A stretch of DNA of 8,011 nucleotides from Cyanobacteria bacterium UBA7694 (GTDB taxonomy: Bacteria; Cyanobacteriota; Sericytochromatia; UBA7694), in assembly GCA_002482705.1 (NCBI GenBank), contig DLGM01000006.1, forward strand, positions 1,473 through 9,483, in the 5' to 3' direction. The position numbers and the translations under genes are program-made. Below the pieces are notes generated by a model. The model was not told the origin of the DNA and did not search any database. It worked only from the letters and a program-made list of their open reading frames with translations. Below, one piece after another: positions 5,425 through 8,011 of this stretch (position 1 is the first letter of the stretch; every line of letters begins with the position of its first letter).

Positions 5425-7386
5425 CTAAACCCCAGCGAACACGTCCTCTTCCGGGGCGGCAATGAAGGGAGAAGCACTCGCCGCCCCCCCGTCATCATAA
5501 AGATGGGCCATCGGCATTGGCAGGCGACGGAGCAGAGCCTCTTTGACCGCCAGCGACTTGAGTTCATTGACCAGACCCCGGTCCTCGTAGCGGCACAGGA
5601 CACTCAACAAGGCATTGAGGGCTTGCTCCGGCTGTGAATAAATGGTGCGGATGCCATCTAACTGAAGGTCGGTGAGATAAAACAGCTCTTGGTTGCGATC
5701 CCCAAAGTGGAATAAACGTTCGGCTTCAGAAGCGCCCGCAGCAGCCACAAAACGCTCATACAAAAGGCTGATCAGCTCAAGATAACTGGGAATCAAGGCA
5801 TTTTCCGGGCCTTTTTCAAACAGGTCCATGCCCATGTCCAAATTGTACAGGCGCTGCAAGAAGTTTTCCATGACCTGCCCGGCCAAAACGGCCCCGTGCT
5901 GGGGTACGATCATCAAGGGGGGCTCAGGCAAAGCGCGAATATTGTCAATCGCATTTTGGACCGCTTTTTTAGAGGGCATATAGATCTGATGGAAGAGTTT
6001 GATCCCCTCCCAATGTTCTTCAGTGGCGACCAAACTGAGGTTGCCCGCTGGGCTCAAGCCGCCAAACAAATCACCCGTGTACAAAATGCGGGTTTCCCGA
6101 TCATAAATGGCAAAGGCCCCCACAAAGTGGCAATAGGGTGTCGGCACAAACTCTAAAACGTGGTGACGACTGGTGGCCAAAGACACTTGGTGATTTTGAA
6201 AGCCATAGACATTTTTAAACGACTGTTTCGGCAGCTCAAAAAATTTGACCAAGCGCCAGGTGTCTTCGGTACACAGACACACCGACTTGGGGTTCATGCG
6301 CGCAATAAAAGTCGAGTTCATGCCCACATCCGGGTCTTGGTGGTTGATTGAATACATATTGACCCGGCTGATATCCCCAATCAGCGAACCCACTTTACGG
6401 GAGATGGTCGAGAAAAACTCCAGCGGGCCGGGATCAATCAAGAGATTGATGGTGCGGTCCCCATGGCGAAATACCCGTAAAAAGGTATTGGTTTGTAATA
6501 AACTATTGGGGTCCCGCTGGCTGACCCAATAGGTGTTGGCACCGATCTCAATTGCTTTATCCATGGTTTCGTTACCCATAATCATATTCACCTTTTTGTA
6601 TTGTTGCGTCACATCCGTTTGTGTAATGCGTGCTTTGGGAAGCATCAAGGTATCTCGCAACGAGGGAATCCGTTGCTGTTCCAGCATCTGAAACACACGC
6701 GCAATCAGGCTGGTTATCGGCTCACGCAGGGTCACCTCCGGGGCTTCCACATCCCCCATAAATTCAAAAGACAAAACTTCTTGCTCAGCGGCTTCGCTAA
6801 AGAGGCGAAATAACGCTTGAAAATCGCGGGTCACGGTGCCCTTCTGATCCGAAAGTGCATGTACCAACTGCCCATGGCGGAAAAACAGCTCCCAATGAGC
6901 CTGGCCACGCAAATTTAAAATGCCGCTCTTTTGATAGTGGGCAATCAGAAAAAAGAGTTCACTGAGGCCCATCTCCTGCATCAGGCCTGAAAAATAGTGG
7001 CGGAATTGAAGGGTTTCGATAAATTCACGGTAAAAGGCTGCGCGCTTGTGTAAAAAGGTAGCGATATCTTCGGGGGTAAGAGGCCCATTATAGATTGAGT
7101 CGCGGGCAACTCCGACCCGGCGCAGGTGGGCCTGCTGACGGTGATCAATCGATAAAAACAAGGTGGCCCAGGGGCTTGCTGTGGCATGCTGGTGCATATG
7201 GAAGTATGCGGTTTCCGCAGATTGATCACTGAGGTTGCCCACAAATACGATGAAATCCCCCATAGGAGCAGCCATCAGCGCCGGGCCTGAAGTATAAATA
7301 TGGGGGGTATAGCCCTCTTCGGCTAAGATCGCGGCGGTGGAAGCCAGTAAGCGCTCATCACAGCCAGCGAGAATGGCATCTGGCAT
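5425..7386 (-). CDS. Multi-domain putative sensor: pseudo-receiver, PATAN/DUF4388, ODP-type di-iron metallo-beta-lactamase fold
   Basis: This is a 653-residue cytoplasmic protein with no signal peptide. Residues 1-120 resemble a receiver domain, but the phospho-Asp position reads FIVFVGNLSD and the Lys-Pro motif reads NGPLTPED, so phosphorylation is unlikely. Residues 131-230 fit PATAN/DUF4388 (FSGLMQEMGLSELFFLI, SGILNLRG, ELFFRHGQLVHA). Residues 265-510 fit the ODP/flavodiiron branch of the metallo-beta-lactamase fold: NHQDPDVG with His349, Asp351 and Asp353, then His420 (YCHFVG), Asp439 (TGDLFGG) and His497 (PQHGAV). Flavodiiron proteins have HxExDH; here Glu is Asp and the second His is Val354. 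No flavodoxin domain follows, so O2 or NO reductase activity is doubtful and oxygen or redox sensing is inferred. Residues 515-653 are a helical extension of unknown type. ATG 7386 places the receiver fold at residue 1; AGGA lies 12 nt upstream. Confidence 0.85.
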   Translation of the reverse strand: MPDAILAGCDERLLASTAAILAEEGYTPHIYTSGPALMAAPMGDFIVFVGNLSDQSAETAYFHMHQHATASPWATLFLSIDHRQQAHLRRVGVARDSIYNGPLTPEDIATFLHKRAAFYREFIETLQFRHYFSGLMQEMGLSELFFLIAHYQKSGILNLRGQAHWELFFRHGQLVHALSDQKGTVTRDFQALFRLFSEAAEQEVLSFEFMGDVEAPEVTLREPITSLIARVFQMLEQQRIPSLRDTLMLPKARITQTDVTQQYKKVNMIMGNETMDKAIEIGANTYWVSQRDPNSLLQTNTFLRVFRHGDRTINLLIDPGPLEFFSTISRKVGSLIGDISRVNMYSINHQDPDVGMNSTFIARMNPKSVCLCTEDTWRLVKFFELPKQSFKNVYGFQNHQVSLATSRHHVLEFVPTPYCHFVGAFAIYDRETRILYTGDLFGGLSPAGNLSLVATEEHWEGIKLFHQIYMPSKKAVQNAIDNIRALPEPPLMIVPQHGAVLAGQVMENFLQRLYNLDMGMDLFEKGPENALIPSYLELISLLYERFVAAAGASEAERLFHFGDRNQELFYLTDLQLDGIRTIYSQPEQALNALLSVLCRYEDRGLVNELKSLAVKEALLRRLPMPMAHLYDDGGAASASPFIAAPEEDVFAGV

Positions 7387-7472
7387 GGCGAATGTGTATC
7401 CTGTTGAACTGTTGATGTTCTTAGCGTAAGCCAACAGGAACAGAAATGCATTGACCCGAGCCAACGGCAAAA

Positions 7473-7486
7473 TTGATCTCGGTCAA
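7473..7486. promoter_or_regulatory. FNR/CRP-type site upstream of the di-iron sensor gene
   Basis: TTGAT-CTCG-GTCAA differs at one base from the FNR consensus TTGAT-N4-ATCAA. The centre lies about 93 bp before ATG 7386. It is also one arm of a larger inverted repeat: TTGACC-C-GAG (7451-7460) against CTC-GGTCAA (7478-7486). No clear -35/-10 pair was found at the expected distance, so the regulatory role is inferred from sequence and the oxygen-related neighbour. Confidence 0.35.
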
Positions 7487-7588
7487 CCGGATGGGGTACG
7501 GTTGTGCAGGAGGTTGGTCGATCAGGGTTTGCCCACATGCTCTGTTTAGCAACAGTCATCCTGAGCCATTGTCGTATGTTGAATGCCA

Positions 7589-7618
7589 GCTCCGAGTTTC
7601 AGTAGCGAAACTCGGAGC
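7589..7618 (-). terminator. Hairpin at the 3' end of hemL
   Basis: A perfect 12-bp inverted repeat (GCTCCGAGTTTC at 7589-7600, GAAACTCGGAGC at 7607-7618) with a six-base loop starts 7 bp after the hemL stop. It has no T tract on either strand, so it may stabilise the 3' end or act with a factor rather than be a classical intrinsic terminator. Confidence 0.55.
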
Positions 7619-7625
7619 CTAAAAG

Positions 7626-8011
7626 CTAGCGCTTCAAGCGCGCAAAGGCTTTATCCGCTGCTGCCAGCGTGTGTTCCAAATCGGCTTGGGAGTGAGTCGT
7701 GCCAATAAAGCAGGCCTCAAACTGCGCCGGGGGAAAATATACGCCTTCTTCCAACAAGGTATGGAAAAACTGCTTAAAGGCCTCGGTGTTCGAGGTCTTG
7801 GCGCTGGCGTAATCGTACACTTCCTGATCGGTGAAAAAGACACAGAACATCGAGCCCAATACGGTCACGTGAACTGGAACGCCGTGACGTTCGGCAGCGG
7901 CAGCCATGCCTTGGGCGATAAACTGTCCGCTTTGCTCCAGTTGGGCATAATATTCCGGGTGGTCTTTGAGCGCCCGCAAGGTAGCGACACCGGCCTGCAT
8001 GGCCACCGGGG
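7626..8011 (-). CDS. hemL: Glutamate-1-semialdehyde 2,1-aminomutase (C-terminal part, start lies off the window)
   Basis: This PLP-dependent cytoplasmic enzyme converts glutamate-1-semialdehyde to 5-aminolevulinate, the last step of the C5 route to haem and other tetrapyrroles. About 128 C-terminal residues of a protein normally near 430 are seen. The reading frame runs to the window edge, entering as P-V-A-M-Q-A-G-V-A-T-L, which matches the family motif NP-AMAAG-ATL; the GTG at 8004-8006 is an internal Val. Further family marks are GSMFCVFFTD, SNTEAFKQFFHTLLEEGVYFPPAQFEACFIGTTHS, and the final helix DLEHTLAAADKAFARLKR. The PLP-binding Lys lies off the window. A 12-bp hairpin follows the TAG stop. 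The next gene on the same strand starts about 240 bp further on, so they are probably separate units. The C5 pathway argues against an alphaproteobacterial host. Confidence 0.95.
   Translation of the reverse strand, partial: PVAMQAGVATLRALKDHPEYYAQLEQSGQFIAQGMAAAAERHGVPVHVTVLGSMFCVFFTDQEVYDYASAKTSNTEAFKQFFHTLLEEGVYFPPAQFEACFIGTTHSQADLEHTLAAADKAFARLKR

Noticed and set aside
7387..7470. Upstream extension of the di-iron sensor to a TTG codon at 7468-7470
   Set aside because: The added 28 residues precede the natural first strand of the receiver fold, the TTG has no ribosome binding site, and the extension would run close to the FNR-like site. ATG 7386 fits better.
7323..7559. 78-codon - strand frame overlapping the start of the di-iron sensor
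   Set aside because: It overlaps the sensor's first codons in another frame, has no ribosome binding site and has no recognisable protein features.

Overview
The window looks like a chromosomal segment of a Gram-negative-type bacterium with moderate G+C genes, carrying seven larger protein genes plus small ones. Two are cut by the window edges. The organism cannot be named from the sequence. The truncated response regulator resembles OmpR/PhoB regulators of Cyanobacteria and Firmicutes. Together with a PATAN/DUF4388 domain and the C5 haem-pathway gene hemL, this is compatible with a non-photosynthetic relative of Cyanobacteria or another environmental lineage, but that is a weak inference.

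Left part, + strand (1-2146): the 3' end of a response regulator gene is followed after a 42-nt gap by a 521-residue protein. No database name can be given for that protein from reading alone, but it contains two or three stretches that read like flagellin-IN / FliD-type repeats. Next comes an AT-rich, gene-poor stretch (2147-2582). It holds a 31-codon CxxC mini-ORF with a good ribosome binding site, a textbook intrinsic terminator (2394-2423) and a structured 5' leader. The leader precedes a translationally coupled pair: a 67-residue acidic small protein and a 283-residue lipoprotein.

Middle (3648-5209): a MarR-family regulator is expressed from a clear sigma70-type promoter, with a 25-bp near-perfect palindrome over the predicted start site that is very probably its own operator. 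It converges on, and overlaps by 10 bp, an ABC-type ATPase on the - strand that carries its own four-helix membrane region at the N-terminus.

Right part, - strand (5425-8011): a 653-residue sensor-like protein joins a degenerate receiver domain, a PATAN/DUF4388 domain, a metallo-beta-lactamase-fold di-iron domain of the ODP/flavodiiron type, and a helical C-terminal extension. An FNR/CRP-like site with one mismatch lies about 93 bp upstream of its start. At the right edge is the 3' half of hemL, followed by a perfect 12-bp hairpin.

The most interesting elements are the multi-domain ODP-type putative oxygen/redox sensor with the FNR-like site upstream, the flagellin-IN-like orphan protein, the ABC ATPase with a miniature membrane domain, and the structured leader of the small protein-lipoprotein operon. 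No CRISPR array, insertion sequence, tRNA or rRNA was seen.
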